Source: Roseovarius tolerans (GTDB taxonomy: Bacteria > Pseudomonadota > Alphaproteobacteria > Rhodobacterales > Rhodobacteraceae). From it: a stretch of DNA of 64,000 bases. Position numbers and translations under genes: made by a program. The stretch spans positions 1 through 64,000 of the forward strand of contig NZ_FOBO01000004.1 of the NCBI RefSeq assembly GCF_900109855.1, written 5' to 3'. Below are positions 55,881 to 64,000 of the stretch, piece by piece; within the stretch, counting starts at the first letter, position 1, and the number at the start of each line of letters is the position of its first letter. The notes beneath the pieces were generated by a model, which was not told the origin of the DNA, did no database searches, and worked only from the letters and a program-made list of their open reading frames with translations.

Positions 55881-56281
55881 GCGCGGAGGGCCTGTAAGCC
55901 GGATTCTGTCCAGGGGTTGCCCCCTTGGATGACCATTCATCTGGACGCGTGGTTGCCCGCGCGCCTCAAGCTGCCAACCCGGACCGCCGGGCCAAGACGT
56001 GCCTGCGGGCGGTTTCGGTTGCCCGACCGGTCCCCGCGTGCGGTCCCTATTTGGCATTGCTCCCGGTGGGGCTTGCCGTGCCGGTCCGGTTGCCCGTCCC
56101 GCGGTGGGCTCTTACCCCACCGTTTCACCCTTACCCGGCCACAAAGGTCGGGCGGTCTGTTTTCTGTGGCGCTTTCCCTCGGGTTTCCCCGGCCGGGCGT
56201 TACCCGGCACCGTTGTCTTGTGGAGTCCGGACTTTCCTCGACGCCCCTTGCGGGGTGCCGCGGCCATCCGACCCTCCGCGC
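55881..56281 (-). ncRNA. rnpB: RNase P RNA (bacterial class A)
   Basis: On the minus strand, a P1 stem pairs CGCGGAGGG near the 5' end (about 56281) with CCCTCCGCG near 55881. The universal core GAGGAAAGTCCGGACT is at about 56224-56240 and the closing ACAGAATCCGGCTTACAGGC at about 55890-55911. Between them is a GC-rich series of hairpins, including GGTGGGGTAAGAGCCCACCG and GGTAAGGGTGAAACGGTG. The RNA processes the 5' ends of tRNA precursors. It lies between ampD (5' side) and the DUF2244 gene; ends are accurate to a few bases only. Confidence 0.95.
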
Positions 56282-56291
56282 GAGGTTCGAC

Positions 56292-57011
56292 TTAGGCGGT
56301 CGCGGCGTCCCGGTCAACGGGGAAGCGACGGGCGAGATCGGCGATCATCGCGCAATCCTCGGGGTCAAGCGGCCCGGTGGCCTGGGGACGAAAGCGCAGG
56401 CGGACGGCGCGCAGGATGTCGTCGGCCGTTACGTCGTCGCGCAAGGCATAGCCGAAGCGCTCGGCGTTGTGCAAGAACTCCGCCTCCGAGACGCGGCCCT
56501 GCGCAGGCACCTCGGGCCAGACCGAGAGCCCCGACCGCGCCAGCCCGCGCCAGTCAAAGCGCGGCCCCGGATCGGATTTGCGGGCGGGGGCCATGTCGGA
56601 ATGGGCGATGACGCGCGCGGGCGCGATCTGCCAGCGCGGCATGATGCCCGCCATGAGCCGTTCCAGCGCCGCCATTTGCGGGGCGGGAAAGGGATGCGCG
56701 CCGGTATTGGCCAACTCGATGCCGATGGAGCGGGAATTGACGTCGCTGACATTGCCCCATTGCCCGGCCCCGGCATGCCAGGCGCGCATCTCTTCCTCGA
56801 CCATGCACCAGATGCGGCCCCGCTCGCTGATCAGGTAGTGTGCGGAGACCTCGGCCCCCGCATCACAGAGCCTGTCGAGCGCCGCCTCGGGGGTCGTCAT
56901 CGCGGTGTAATGCAGCACGATCATGTCGGGCGTGGCACCATTCCGGCGCGGCCCGACATTGGGTGAGGGGTGGGGGATCACCGCAAGCTGCGCGTCGGCG
57001 CAGCCGCGCAT
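56292..57011 (-). CDS. ampD: N-acetylmuramoyl-L-alanine amidase, AmpD family
   Basis: Cytoplasmic zinc amidase that cuts the anhydromuropeptide bond during cell-wall recycling. The 239-aa protein has the zinc His in MIVLHYTAMTT (about residue 34). Conserved blocks are SAHYLISERGRIW, RSIGIELANTG (Glu) and AHSDMAPARKSDPGPRFDW, with His and Asp ligands and the Lys of the family. ATG 57011 overlaps the lipoprotein stop upstream (TGATG). No signal peptide is present, as expected. No ampC or ampG is in the window. The rnpB gene begins just 10 bp after its stop. Confidence 0.92.
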   Translation of the reverse strand: MRGCADAQLAVIPHPSPNVGPRRNGATPDMIVLHYTAMTTPEAALDRLCDAGAEVSAHYLISERGRIWCMVEEEMRAWHAGAGQWGNVSDVNSRSIGIELANTGAHPFPAPQMAALERLMAGIMPRWQIAPARVIAHSDMAPARKSDPGPRFDWRGLARSGLSVWPEVPAQGRVSEAEFLHNAERFGYALRDDVTADDILRAVRLRFRPQATGPLDPEDCAMIADLARRFPVDRDAATA

Positions 57012-57730
57012 CAGCCGCCGACCGCGGTCTGGAACGGGCTCGGATCCCAGCCGCAGGCATAGCCGTCGCCATCGGGATCAAGCCCGAGGCGGTCACGGTC
57101 CGGCCCGCCCCGGCGCAGAAAGTCGATCTGTGCCTGATCCGAGGACGGGTATTGCGCGCAGTTGCGGCGGAACTTGCTTTCGGCGTTGAAGCCGCCGCGA
57201 CTATAGAGCCGGGTGCCCACCGGGTGGCGGTTGGCCAGCGCGTAGGCCACGATATTGGGGCCGACATCGCCGGGGCGGGCGCCGATCGCTTCGGGCTGAA
57301 TGACCTGATATTGCTCGCGGTTGCGGGCGATGCGGGCGGCGTCCTCCTCGATGGAGCGCTCCGAGCCGACGGCGTCGAAATCGTTTTCCTGCGAAATACC
57401 TGCGGAATTGAGCACCGGGGGCGGGTTCGACGGGCTGGCCTGCAGCGGCGCCTCGCCGGAATTGGATGCGGCGAGCGCGGCTTCGGTTTCCGCCGCGAGA
57501 CGCTCTGCCTCGCTGCCCCCGGTCGCCTGCCCGGTGGCGTCGAGCGGCTCGGACGAGACCGCATCGGGCGCGGGCAGGGCATTGCCCGCAAGCGCCGCCT
57601 CGCGCGCCGCTTTCTCGCGCTGATAGTCGCTGTAATCCTCAAAGCCGACGCCCGCGCCGCTTTCGGGGATCGCCGGGGCACAGGCCCCGAGCGCCAACAT
57701 CGTCACCACTGCAACTGCGATCCGCATCAT
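57011..57730 (-). CDS. Lipoprotein with excalibur-like C-terminal motif
   Basis: A 239-aa lipoprotein: signal peptide RIAVAVVTMLALGAC with lipobox Cys at about residue 17. An Ala/Glu/Ser-rich low-complexity linker follows (about 40-130). A C-terminal region then has HPVGTRLYSRGGFNAESKFR, CAQYPSSDQAQIDFL and the ending DPDGDGYACGWDPSPF (about residues 216-231). The last resembles the DxDxDGxxCE calcium-binding excalibur pattern. The start is ATG 57730 (ATG 57727 is possible); the frame extends further, but only those two follow an AGGAT site. Co-translated with ampD, so a cell-wall role is likely but unproved. Confidence 0.8.
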   Translation of the reverse strand: MMRIAVAVVTMLALGACAPAIPESGAGVGFEDYSDYQREKAAREAALAGNALPAPDAVSSEPLDATGQATGGSEAERLAAETEAALAASNSGEAPLQASPSNPPPVLNSAGISQENDFDAVGSERSIEEDAARIARNREQYQVIQPEAIGARPGDVGPNIVAYALANRHPVGTRLYSRGGFNAESKFRRNCAQYPSSDQAQIDFLRRGGPDRDRLGLDPDGDGYACGWDPSPFQTAVGG

Positions 57731-57764
57731 TTTTATCCTGCCATGTGCCCTTTTGTCGGGGCGT

Positions 57765-59252
57765 TTACCACCATTTGGCGGGCTTGGCCACAAAGCCTGC
57801 CGCCTGCTCCAGCGCATAGGCGGTGTTAAGCAGATCGCCCTCTTCCCATGGCCGGCCAATCAGTTGCAGCCCGAGCGGCAGGCCTTGGCGGTCGATCCCC
57901 GCAGGCACCGCGATGCCCGGCAGACCGGCCAGGTTGACGGTCACGGTGAAGACGTCGTTGAGATACATCTGCACCGGATCGGCATCGGTCATCTCGCCCA
58001 GACCGAAGGCCGCGCTTGGCGTGGCGGGGGTGAGTATGGCGTCGATACCGGCGGCGAAGACCTCCTCAAAGTCGCGCTTGATCAGGGTGCGGACTTTGCG
58101 GGCGCGGTTGTAATAGGCGTCGTAGAACCCGGCCGATAGCACGTAGGTGCCGACCATCACGCGGCGCTGCACCTCGTGGCCGAAGCCCTCGGCGCGGGTT
58201 TTCTCGTACATTTCGGTGATGCCGTCGCCCTGCGCCAGTTTTCCCCGGTGGCCATAGCGCACGCCGTCATAGCGCGCGAGGTTCGAGGATGCCTCGGCAG
58301 GGGCGATCACGTAATAGGCGGGCAGGGCGTATTTGGTATGCGGCAGGGAAATGTCGCGGATCTCGGCGCCTGCGTCCTTGAGCATCGCGGTGCCATCGGC
58401 CCAGAGTTTCTCGATCTCGTCGGGCATGCCGTCCATGCGGTATTCCTTGGGGATACCGATCACCTTGCCCTTGATGTCGCCGGTCAGCATCGCCTCGAAA
58501 TCCGGCACGGGGATATCCGCCGAGGTGCTGTCCTTGGGGTCATGGCCGCACATCGCGCCCAGCATGATCGCGCTGTCGCGCACCGTCTTGGTCATTGGCC
58601 CGGCCTGATCCAATGACGAGGCAAAGGCCACGATCCCCCACCGCGAGCAGCGCCCGTAGGTGGGCTTGATGCCGGTGATGCCGGTGAAGGCCGCAGGCTG
58701 GCGGATCGAGCCGCCGGTATCGGTGCCGGTCGCGGCAAGGCAGAGATCTGCCGCCACGGCGCTGGCCGAGCCACCGGAGGAGCCACCGGGGGTGAGCTGT
58801 GCCTCGTCATTGCCGCGCCGCCACGGGTTGACGACGTTGCCGTAGCAGGAGGTCTCGTTCGATGAGCCCATGGCGAACTCATCCATGTTGAGCTTGCCCA
58901 GCATCACCGCACCGGCGTCGAAAAGGTTCTGCGTGACGGTTGATTCGTATTCCGGCGTAAAGCCTTCCAGAATGCGGCTCGCGGCCTGCGAGGGCACGCC
59001 GCGCGTGCAGAAGAGATCCTTGATCCCCAGTGGAATGCCGCACATCGCGGGCGCATCGCCCTGCGCGATCCGCGCATCCGCTGCCTGCGCCTGTGCGCGG
59101 GCCAGATCGGGTGTGTCATGGACAAAGGCATTGAGCGCGCCTGCGCCCTGCACCGCCGTCAGACACGCCTCGGTCAATTCCACGCTGGTCACATCGCCCT
59201 TGCGCAGCGCGTCGCGGGCATCAGAAATGGTAAGTTTGTTGAGATCGGTCAT
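57765..59252 (-). CDS. gatA: Glutamyl-tRNA(Gln)/aspartyl-tRNA(Asn) amidotransferase subunit A
   Basis: Amidase subunit that releases ammonia from glutamine for transamidation of misacylated tRNA-Gln or tRNA-Asn. The 495-aa protein has the amidase signature with catalytic Lys in [11 protein letters not shown] (about residue 77), cis-Ser in [15 protein letters not shown] and Ser in [17 protein letters not shown] (about residue 178). [12 protein letters not shown] and the C-terminal [20 protein letters not shown] follow. Its start overlaps the gatC stop (TAATG). gatB is not in this window, as in many alphaproteobacteria where it is separate. Confidence 0.96.
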   Translation of the reverse strand: MTDLNKLTISDARDALRKGDVTSVELTEACLTAVQGAGALNAFVHDTPDLARAQAQAADARIAQGDAPAMCGIPLGIKDLFCTRGVPSQAASRILEGFTPEYESTVTQNLFDAGAVMLGKLNMDEFAMGSSNETSCYGNVVNPWRRGNDEAQLTPGGSSGGSASAVAADLCLAATGTDTGGSIRQPAAFTGITGIKPTYGRCSRWGIVAFASSLDQAGPMTKTVRDSAIMLGAMCGHDPKDSTSADIPVPDFEAMLTGDIKGKVIGIPKEYRMDGMPDEIEKLWADGTAMLKDAGAEIRDISLPHTKYALPAYYVIAPAEASSNLARYDGVRYGHRGKLAQGDGITEMYEKTRAEGFGHEVQRRVMVGTYVLSAGFYDAYYNRARKVRTLIKRDFEEVFAAGIDAILTPATPSAAFGLGEMTDADPVQMYLNDVFTVTVNLAGLPGIAVPAGIDRQGLPLGLQLIGRPWEEGDLLNTAYALEQAAGFVAKPAKWW

Positions 59253-59539
59253 TATTCAACCACCTTCGGCACGGCAAAGAAGCCCTCGCGCGCGTCGGGC
59301 GCATTGGCGAGGATCTTGTCCTGCTGGTCACCCTCGGTCACTACGTCCTCGCGGCGTTTCAGGCGCTGCGGGGTGACGGAGGTCATCGGCTCGACGCCCT
59401 CGACATCCACCTCGCCCAATTGCTCGATAAAGCCGAGGATGGTGTTGAATTCCTCTGCCAGCGCAGGCAGCGCGTCCTCGTCCACGCGGATGCGCGCCAG
59501 CTTGGCCACCTTGGCCGCGGTTTCCAGATCGATCGACAT
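59252..59539 (-). CDS. gatC: Glutamyl-tRNA(Gln)/aspartyl-tRNA(Asn) amidotransferase subunit C
   Basis: Small stabilising subunit of the GatCAB complex. The 95-aa protein has the two helices of the family: [20 protein letters not shown] and [20 protein letters not shown], then [20 protein letters not shown]. It ends with [24 protein letters not shown] 59539 is chosen over the longer frame to 59617, since [15 protein letters not shown] matches homologues. Directly coupled to gatA. Confidence 0.95.
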   Translation of the reverse strand: MSIDLETAAKVAKLARIRVDEDALPALAEEFNTILGFIEQLGEVDVEGVEPMTSVTPQRLKRREDVVTEGDQQDKILANAPDAREGFFAVPKVVE

Positions 59540-59680
59540 GAGCCACTCCTCTTGTCCGGTTGCCCTCGCGTTTAGCGCCCGCGCGATATGGGTGCAAGAC
59601 GGGTGCGGGCCCGGCACCCCCTTTATTCTGGCCGAAGCCTTGCTACAGTCGCGTCAAATCGCAACACAGGGAGACGACAC

Positions 59681-60373
59681 ATGAATATCATCTGGCTCGG
59701 ACACAGCTCTTTCCGGATCGAGATAGGGGGACAGGTGCTGCTCATTGACCCGTGGCTGAACGGCAACCCTATGCTGCCCGAGGACAGCCACGACGAGGCC
59801 ACAAGGGGGGCCACGCATATCCTGCTGACCCATGCGCATTTCGATCACGTCAACGACGTGCTGCCGCTGGCCAAATCCCTTGGCATCCCGGTGGTCGGAC
59901 AGTTTGACCTGATGGCGCATTGGGAGCAGGCCGAGCAGATCGAGACGGTGGGCTTCAACAAGGGCGGCACGGTCGATCTGGAGGGCGTCAAGGTGACGAT
60001 GGTGCATGCCACCCATTCCACCAGCTTTGGCACAGATGCCGGACCGCATGTGCCGGGCAGCGAATGCGGCTTCATGATCGCGGGCGAGGGGCATGTGATC
60101 TATGTCTCGGGCGATACCGACGTGATGGCAGATATGGGCGTGTTCCACGACCTGCATGCGCCCGATATCGGGATCTTGTGTGCGGGCGGGCATTTCACGA
60201 TGGATATGCGCCGGGCAGGCTATGCGGCGAAAAGGTTCTTTGACTTCAAGACCGTGATCCCGTGCCACTACAAGACCTTTCCGATCCTGGAGCAATCGGC
60301 GGAGGCGCTGGTCAAGGCATTGCCCGGCGTCGATGTGATCGAGCCCGAGGTGATGACGGCGATCACGATCTGA
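59681..60373 (+). CDS. Metal-dependent hydrolase (UPF0173/YtkL-like MBL fold)
   Basis: MBL-fold hydrolase of 230 aa of the UPF0173 family. It opens NIIWLGHSSFRIEIGGQVLL, has the metal motif LLTHAHFDHVNDV (about residues 48-60), then VHATHSTSFGTD, a YVSGDTDVMADM block, AGGHFTMD and a final IPCHYKTFPILEQ. The ligand set is complete. No substrate is established for the family. ATG 59681 follows AGGGAGACG; the frame reaching back to 59588 overlaps the divergent gatC leader. Followed by a GC-rich terminator and a convergent gene. Confidence 0.9.
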   Translation: MNIIWLGHSSFRIEIGGQVLLIDPWLNGNPMLPEDSHDEATRGATHILLTHAHFDHVNDVLPLAKSLGIPVVGQFDLMAHWEQAEQIETVGFNKGGTVDLEGVKVTMVHATHSTSFGTDAGPHVPGSECGFMIAGEGHVIYVSGDTDVMADMGVFHDLHAPDIGILCAGGHFTMDMRRAGYAAKRFFDFKTVIPCHYKTFPILEQSAEALVKALPGVDVIEPEVMTAITI

Positions 60374-60380
60374 GCGCGGA

Positions 60381-60417
60381 GTGGGGGCGCTGCCCCCACG
60401 CCCCCGGGATACTTTTG
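60381..60417. terminator. Terminator-like hairpin after the metal-dependent hydrolase gene
   Basis: GTGGGGGC (60381-60388) pairs with GCCCCCAC (60392-60399). The sequence CGCCCCCGGGATACTTTTGG then follows. This form, GGGGGCGCTGCCCCC with a CCCCGGGATA tail, is a frequent 3'-end sequence in the group's genomes; the T-run is short. Confidence 0.55.
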
Positions 60418-60431
60418 GCAAGATGAAGGGA

Positions 60432-61238
60432 TCAGCGGCGGCGGCGCTGCGGTTTGCGCTGCGGTTTTGTGGGCGACTTCTTCGTGTCGGGCTCGGGCTC
60501 GTCCGGCATCCCCAACTGGTCGCGCAGCACGCGGGGGCGGATCTCCTCGACCGCGCCGGGTTTGAGCTGGCCCAGCTGGAACGGTCCGTAGGACAGGCGG
60601 ATCAGGCGGTTGACGACGAGGCCCACCGCCTCCATCGCGCGGCGCACCTCGCGGTTCTTGCCCTCGCGGATCGACACCGAGACCCAGGCATTTGCCCCCT
60701 GCTGGCGGTCGAGCGTGACCGTCATCGGCTGGAATTTCTCGCCCTCGACCACCAGCCCCTTGCGCAGCGGATCGAAGGTGGCCTCGGTCGGCCGCCCGTT
60801 GACGCGTGTGCGGTAGCGGCGCAGCCAGCCGGTCGAGGGCAGTTCCAGCTTGCGCTTCAACTCGCCGTCATTGGTCAGCAGCAACAGCCCCTCGGAATTG
60901 AGATCGAGCCGCCCGATGCTCATCACGCGCGGCATGTCTTCGGGCAGATCGTCGTAGATCGTCGGGCGGCCCTGCTCGTCACGGGTGGTGGTCACGCGGC
61001 CCACGGGCTTGTGATAGAGCCAGAGGCGCGCGGGCTCGGGCGCTGCAAGGGCGCGGCCATCGACCACGATCTTGTCCGCAGATGTCACGTTGAGCGCGGG
61101 CGAGGTGATCTTTTGCCCGTTGACGGTGACCCGGCCCGCCTCGATCAGGCGCTCGGCCTCGCGGCGGCTGGCGCGGCCTGCGCGGGCGATGACCTTGGCG
61201 ATGCGGTCGCCCGGGGGAGGGGTGGGGGACGTGTTCAT
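60432..61238 (-). CDS. rluB: Ribosomal pseudouridine synthase, RluB/RsuA family
   Basis: Isomerises a uridine in ribosomal RNA (23S U2605 if truly RluB). The 268-aa protein has an N-terminal S4 RNA-binding domain (IAKVIARAGRASRREAERLI, about residues 13-60) and a catalytic domain with the active Asp in SIGRLDLNSEGLLLLTNDG (about residue 112). REGKNREVRRAMEAVGL is the family's second RNA motif, and the C-terminal tail is basic (KKSPTKPQRKPQRRRR). RluB versus a related RsuA-branch target cannot be separated by reading. Confidence 0.9.
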   Translation of the reverse strand: MNTSPTPPPGDRIAKVIARAGRASRREAERLIEAGRVTVNGQKITSPALNVTSADKIVVDGRALAAPEPARLWLYHKPVGRVTTTRDEQGRPTIYDDLPEDMPRVMSIGRLDLNSEGLLLLTNDGELKRKLELPSTGWLRRYRTRVNGRPTEATFDPLRKGLVVEGEKFQPMTVTLDRQQGANAWVSVSIREGKNREVRRAMEAVGLVVNRLIRLSYGPFQLGQLKPGAVEEIRPRVLRDQLGMPDEPEPDTKKSPTKPQRKPQRRRR

Positions 61239-61335
61239 GAGAACAGGCCATAGAGCAAACTGCGGTGGTGAAAAAGACCCTATCAGCGGCGTCGGCGCGC
61301 GGCTATGGTGCCCGCGCGCGGCGAGGGGGCAGAGG

Positions 61336-62028
61336 ATGGAATGGCAAAGTGAGCTTTGGATCAGCGGGCTGATCTATGGGGCGCTGGCCTTTGGCGTCAT
61401 GGGGTTTCTGGCACGGGATGAATTGCTGCTGCGGCTCTTAATGTTGGCGGCGAGCGCGCTGTACCTGGTTTATTACTACAATGTCGCCTCGGTTCCGCTT
61501 TGGGATGCCATCCTTGCGAATTCGATCCTCGCCACGGTGAACATCGCGGTGATCCTTGTCGTGGTGCTGGAGCGCACGACCTTTTACATGTCGAAGGAAA
61601 CCGAGGCGCTGTTTCGCCAGTTTCCGATGCTGACGCCGGGACAGTTCCGCAGGTTGCTGAAGGCGGCGCGCGAGGTCGAGGCCGTGGAGCCGCTGAGCCT
61701 GACCCGTGCGGGCACGGCGGTGGACCGGCTGTGGTATGTGCATGAGGGGGCGCTGCGGATCGGCAAGGGCGGTCGGGAGGCCCGGGTCGAGACGACCATG
61801 TTCGTGGGCGAGTTGGCGTTTCTCACAGGGGCCCCGGCGAGTGCGTCGGTTTCGTTGGAACCGGGGGCGCGGGTGCTGGAATGGGAGGCCGCCGACCTGC
61901 GTCGCCTGCTCGGGAAATCGGCCAAGCTGAATGTTGCGCTTCAGGCCCAGTTCAATGCCGATCTGGTGCGCAAGGTCACGCGGTCCGCGCCATTGGCGGA
62001 ATTCTCCCTTGGCCGGTTGGAGCCGTAA
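61336..62028 (+). CDS. Popeye-like/cyclic nucleotide-binding-fold membrane protein
   Basis: A 230-aa protein resembling bacterial Popeye-domain proteins. Three hydrophobic segments come first (SGLIYGALAFGVMGFLARDE, LLMLAASALYLVYYYNVASV and AILANSILATVNIAVILVVV, about residues 10-78). A soluble domain follows with a jelly-roll-like order: FRQFPMLTPGQFRRLLKAAR, LWYVHEGALRIGKGG, FVGELAFLTGAPASASVSL. The GELAFL-like strand resembles the phosphate-binding cassette of cyclic nucleotide-binding domains, but without the conserved GExxxxxxxxRxA form. The gene is followed 6 bp later by tadA. Ligand and function unknown. Confidence 0.72.
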   Translation: MEWQSELWISGLIYGALAFGVMGFLARDELLLRLLMLAASALYLVYYYNVASVPLWDAILANSILATVNIAVILVVVLERTTFYMSKETEALFRQFPMLTPGQFRRLLKAAREVEAVEPLSLTRAGTAVDRLWYVHEGALRIGKGGREARVETTMFVGELAFLTGAPASASVSLEPGARVLEWEAADLRRLLGKSAKLNVALQAQFNADLVRKVTRSAPLAEFSLGRLEP

Positions 62029-62034
62029 GGCGAC

Positions 62035-62493
62035 ATGAGAGATACGACACATATGGACCGGGCGCTGGATGAGGCCCGTGCCGCGGGTGCCCGGGGCGAG
62101 GTGCCGGTGGGCGCGGTGGTGGTGGCCCCCTCGGGCGAGATCGTGGCGCTTGCGGGCAATCGCACACGCGAGTTGAACGATCCCACGGCGCATGCCGAGA
62201 TCCTCGCGATTCGCGCCGCCTGTGCTGCACTCGGCTCGGAGCGGCTGGTGGGGCACGATCTCTACGTCACGCTGGAGCCGTGTGCGATGTGCGCGAGCGC
62301 CATTGCGGCGGCGCGGATCGCGCGGCTCTATTACGCGGCGGACGATCCGAAATCGGGCGGGGTGGCACAGGGCGCGCGGGTGTTTGCGCATCCGCAATGC
62401 CACCACGTGCCGGAGGTTTACGACGGGATCGGCGCGCGCGAGGCCGAGGCGCTGCTCAAGGCGTTCTTTGCCGCGCGGCGCGGCTCAGAATAG
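62035..62493 (+). CDS. tadA: tRNA-specific adenosine deaminase
   Basis: Deaminates A34 to inosine in tRNA-Arg(ACG) and is essential for reading CGN codons. The 152-aa CDA-fold enzyme shows the zinc set TAHAEILAIRAAC (His and catalytic Glu) and LEPCAMCASAI (PCxxC). The N-terminal half has GEVPVGAVVVAPSGEIV. GVAQGARVFAHPQC is the C-terminal part. Begins with ATG 62035 (alternative ATG 62053), 6 bp after the Popeye-like gene. Its last 9 bp overlap the convergent LysR gene. Confidence 0.94.
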   Translation: MRDTTHMDRALDEARAAGARGEVPVGAVVVAPSGEIVALAGNRTRELNDPTAHAEILAIRAACAALGSERLVGHDLYVTLEPCAMCASAIAAARIARLYYAADDPKSGGVAQGARVFAHPQCHHVPEVYDGIGAREAEALLKAFFAARRGSE

Positions 62494-63450
62494 GGTGATG
62501 CCCTTGGCTAGGAACGGGTGCTGCCGGATCGCCGGATCGACGATCGTTTCCTGCAGGATCGGCTTTAGCTTGGCGGCCAGCGTTTCGGGCATGTCTTGCA
62601 AGATGCCCTTGCGCGCGGTCACGCTGATGGTGCGGGTCAGCGGGGCCAGCGGCAGTTCCAGCACGTCGATCTGATCGGCGAAGCGGCGCGCGCGCATCAG
62701 GGCCAGCGGCGTCAGGATCGACCAGCCGGTGCCCTGTCCGACCAGCGCGAGGATGGAATGATAGCTGTCCAGTTCGAACCGGTGCGGCAGGCTTAGATTT
62801 TCCCGCGCGAGATGCGATGAGATCAGCCGCCCCATGTAATGGCGCTGCGTGTACTGGATGAGCGGCAGGCGCTTGAGTTGGCGCAGCACGTCGCGGTCGG
62901 GCTTGATCACGCCGCGCGGGGCGACCACGGCAAAGCCTTCGCGCAGCACCGGGTGCACCTCGGTCCAGTCGGCGGCACCGCCCAGTTCGGCGGCGACGAT
63001 GATATCGAGCGAGCGGGCGTCAAGCTGATCGTAGAGATGATGGCTCGCACCGGTTTCCAGCAGGAACTGGCAACCTTTCAGTTCTCCGGCCATGTGGGTC
63101 AGCAGTTGCGGGGTCACATCCGCCTCGAGATCCTCGATCATGCCGAGGCGAAAGCGGGTTAGCGTCGAGAGATGCGACATCGCGAGCTCGGCGCGCGCCT
63201 GTGCGGCCTCGTTGAGAATGACCTGCGCGCGGCGGTGCATGATCTCGCCCGCAGGGGTCAGGCGGATGGGGCGCGCGTTGCGTTGCAGCAGGGTGGCCCC
63301 GACCGCGCCTTCGAGGTTGGTGAGTTGCTGGCTGACCGCCGAAGGGCTGGCCCCGAGACGCCGGGCGGCGGCGGAAATCGAGCGTTCGTCGGCGGCGGCC
63401 ATGAACACCTCTATGCCCCAGAGGGTGATCCGGCCCGGGCTTTCGACCAT
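62485..63450 (-). CDS. LysR-family transcriptional regulator
   Basis: DNA-binding regulator of 321 aa. The winged helix-turn-helix is at the N-terminus (RSISAAARRLGASPSAVSQQ, with LTNLEGAVGATLLQRNARPI, about residues 22-62), and an effector-binding domain follows (about 95-300). The effector domain has no recognised ligand signature. The target is not next door in a divergent position: tadA converges with it and phaR lies 6 bp upstream on the same strand. An autoregulatory or distant role is therefore possible. Start at ATG 63450 (MVESPGRITLWGIEVF). Confidence 0.9.
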   Translation of the reverse strand: MVESPGRITLWGIEVFMAAADERSISAAARRLGASPSAVSQQLTNLEGAVGATLLQRNARPIRLTPAGEIMHRRAQVILNEAAQARAELAMSHLSTLTRFRLGMIEDLEADVTPQLLTHMAGELKGCQFLLETGASHHLYDQLDARSLDIIVAAELGGAADWTEVHPVLREGFAVVAPRGVIKPDRDVLRQLKRLPLIQYTQRHYMGRLISSHLARENLSLPHRFELDSYHSILALVGQGTGWSILTPLALMRARRFADQIDVLELPLAPLTRTISVTARKGILQDMPETLAAKLKPILQETIVDPAIRQHPFLAKGITLF

Positions 63451-63456
63451 GGGACG

Positions 63457-64000
63457 TTACTTGCCCATCTTCGACAGCTTGCTCTGCAACTCCGCAAGCT
63501 GTTTCTTGATGTCGTCGAGATCTTCGTCGTCCCGCGGCGCATCGCCGTCGGATTGCGGCGTCGTGCTGCCCATGCCGGGCATGCCGCCGGTCATCGCCTT
63601 CATGAACGCCTCTTGCTGAGCGCGCATCGCCTCCATGCCGGGCATCGCCGCGAGCGGATTGGCCTTGGTCATGTTCTCCAGCATCTTGGATTGCCCGTCG
63701 CGCAGCATCTCGAAGCTGGCGGCGAGGAATTCCGGGACCACGCTGGTGGCCTGCGTCGTGTAGCTGCGCACGAGGTCGTTGAGCACGTTGATCGGCAAGA
63801 CGCTTTCGCCGCGACTTTCGTGTTCGGCGACGATCTGGAGCAGGTATTGCCGGGTCAGGTCGTCGCCGGATTTCAGGTCGATGATCTGAACTTCGCGCCC
63901 GTCGCGGATGAATTCGGCGATATCCTCCAGGGTGACGTAATCGGAGGTCTCGGTGTTATAGAGCCTGCGGCTGGCGTAGCGTTTGATAAGTAACGGTTTT
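63457..64000 (-). CDS. phaR: Polyhydroxyalkanoate synthesis regulator PhaR (cut by window end)
   Basis: Repressor that senses polyhydroxybutyrate granules and controls phasin genes. The visible part (about 180 residues) begins inside the conserved DNA-binding region with KPLLIKRYASRRLYNTETSD, continues YVTLEDIAEFIRDGREVQI and LTRQYLLQIVAEHESRGESV. The granule-associating part follows (PINVLNDLVRSYTTQATSVV, EFLAASFEMLRDGQSKM). A Met/Gly-rich linker and a C-terminal coiled coil complete it (DLDDIKKQLAELQSKLSKM). The N-terminal few residues lie beyond 64000. The usual partners phaC/phaP are not visible, but are often just upstream. Confidence 0.92.
   Translation of the reverse strand, partial: KPLLIKRYASRRLYNTETSDYVTLEDIAEFIRDGREVQIIDLKSGDDLTRQYLLQIVAEHESRGESVLPINVLNDLVRSYTTQATSVVPEFLAASFEMLRDGQSKMLENMTKANPLAAMPGMEAMRAQQEAFMKAMTGGMPGMGSTTPQSDGDAPRDDEDLDDIKKQLAELQSKLSKMGK

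Overview
The window looks like a stretch of a high-GC alphaproteobacterial chromosome from the marine Roseobacter/Rhodobacteraceae group. The reasons are the gene content and order: an Irr-type Fur regulator divergent from fabA-fabB-fabI; phoH-ybeY-corC-lnt-metK; a SAM/SAH-type riboswitch, a class known from Rhodobacterales, in front of metK; a short ProRS without editing insertion; ppx-ppk-hdaA-AI-2E; a PhaR regulator; and many terminators and spacers typical of that group. No species can be named from sequence reading alone. Almost everything is ordinary core chromosome packed into tight operons with 1-8 bp overlaps. Layout: 1-1595 is accessory DNA, with the end of an IS6-family element and an unrecognised 334-aa gene, lying against the 3' end of a tRNA-Ser(UGA) gene. 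This is the classic place for an integrated island, and the rest of it lies outside the window. 1887-8237 is an operon-like run: SPOR lipoprotein, D,D-carboxypeptidase, tmk, holB, TatD nuclease, a PhnP-like metallo-hydrolase and an AEC permease. 8274-14284 is a minus-strand catabolic cluster: enolase-superfamily dehydratase/isomerase, zinc alcohol dehydrogenase, two alpha/beta hydrolases, a threonine-dehydratase-like PLP enzyme and a haloacid dehalogenase. 14510-21827 holds an FKBP isomerase, a cysteine-motif membrane protein, irr and the fab operon, a DmdA/GcvT-like protein and a glycosyltransferase-like protein. 21941-30467 holds miaB, a tandem pair of secreted proteins sharing a small cysteine-containing domain, phoH-ybeY-corC-lnt, riboswitch-metK and trmB. 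30472-37259 contains argE, a broken type I secretion ATPase followed by an intact HlyD adaptor, prs, an isomerase, a hydrolase and a radical SAM protein. 37418-41135 is the zwf-pgl-pgi sugar-phosphate operon. 41575-44257 has a small lipoprotein, eno and a glutathionyl-hydroquinone-reductase-like GST. 44621-53812 has ptsP, lysC, ppx, ppk, hdaA and an AI-2E permease. 53963-64000 has proS, rnpB, ampD, gatCA, a metal-dependent hydrolase, an RluB-type synthase, a Popeye-like membrane protein, tadA, a LysR regulator and phaR (cut by the window end). Functional themes: sugar phosphates enter the oxidative pathway through Zwf/Pgl, with Pgi and enolase nearby. The unsaturated fatty acid branch (FabA/FabB/FabI) is grouped under a divergent iron regulator. 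Polyphosphate is made and degraded by adjacent ppk/ppx. Methionine cycling is under riboswitch control at metK. Envelope maintenance genes (dac, SPOR protein, lnt, ampD, OmpA-like protein) are scattered throughout. The least expected structure I found is a roughly 140-180 bp non-coding repeat with long imperfect inverted ends, present three times (10779, 15043 and, inverted and diverged, 44371), none overlapping a called gene. Second is the tandem gene pair at 23454-24349, whose products share a WVDPxGCxHWxxDDGVEGY-type domain on two different envelope anchors. I did not find a CRISPR array, prophage, toxin-antitoxin pair or a clearly new multi-gene system.
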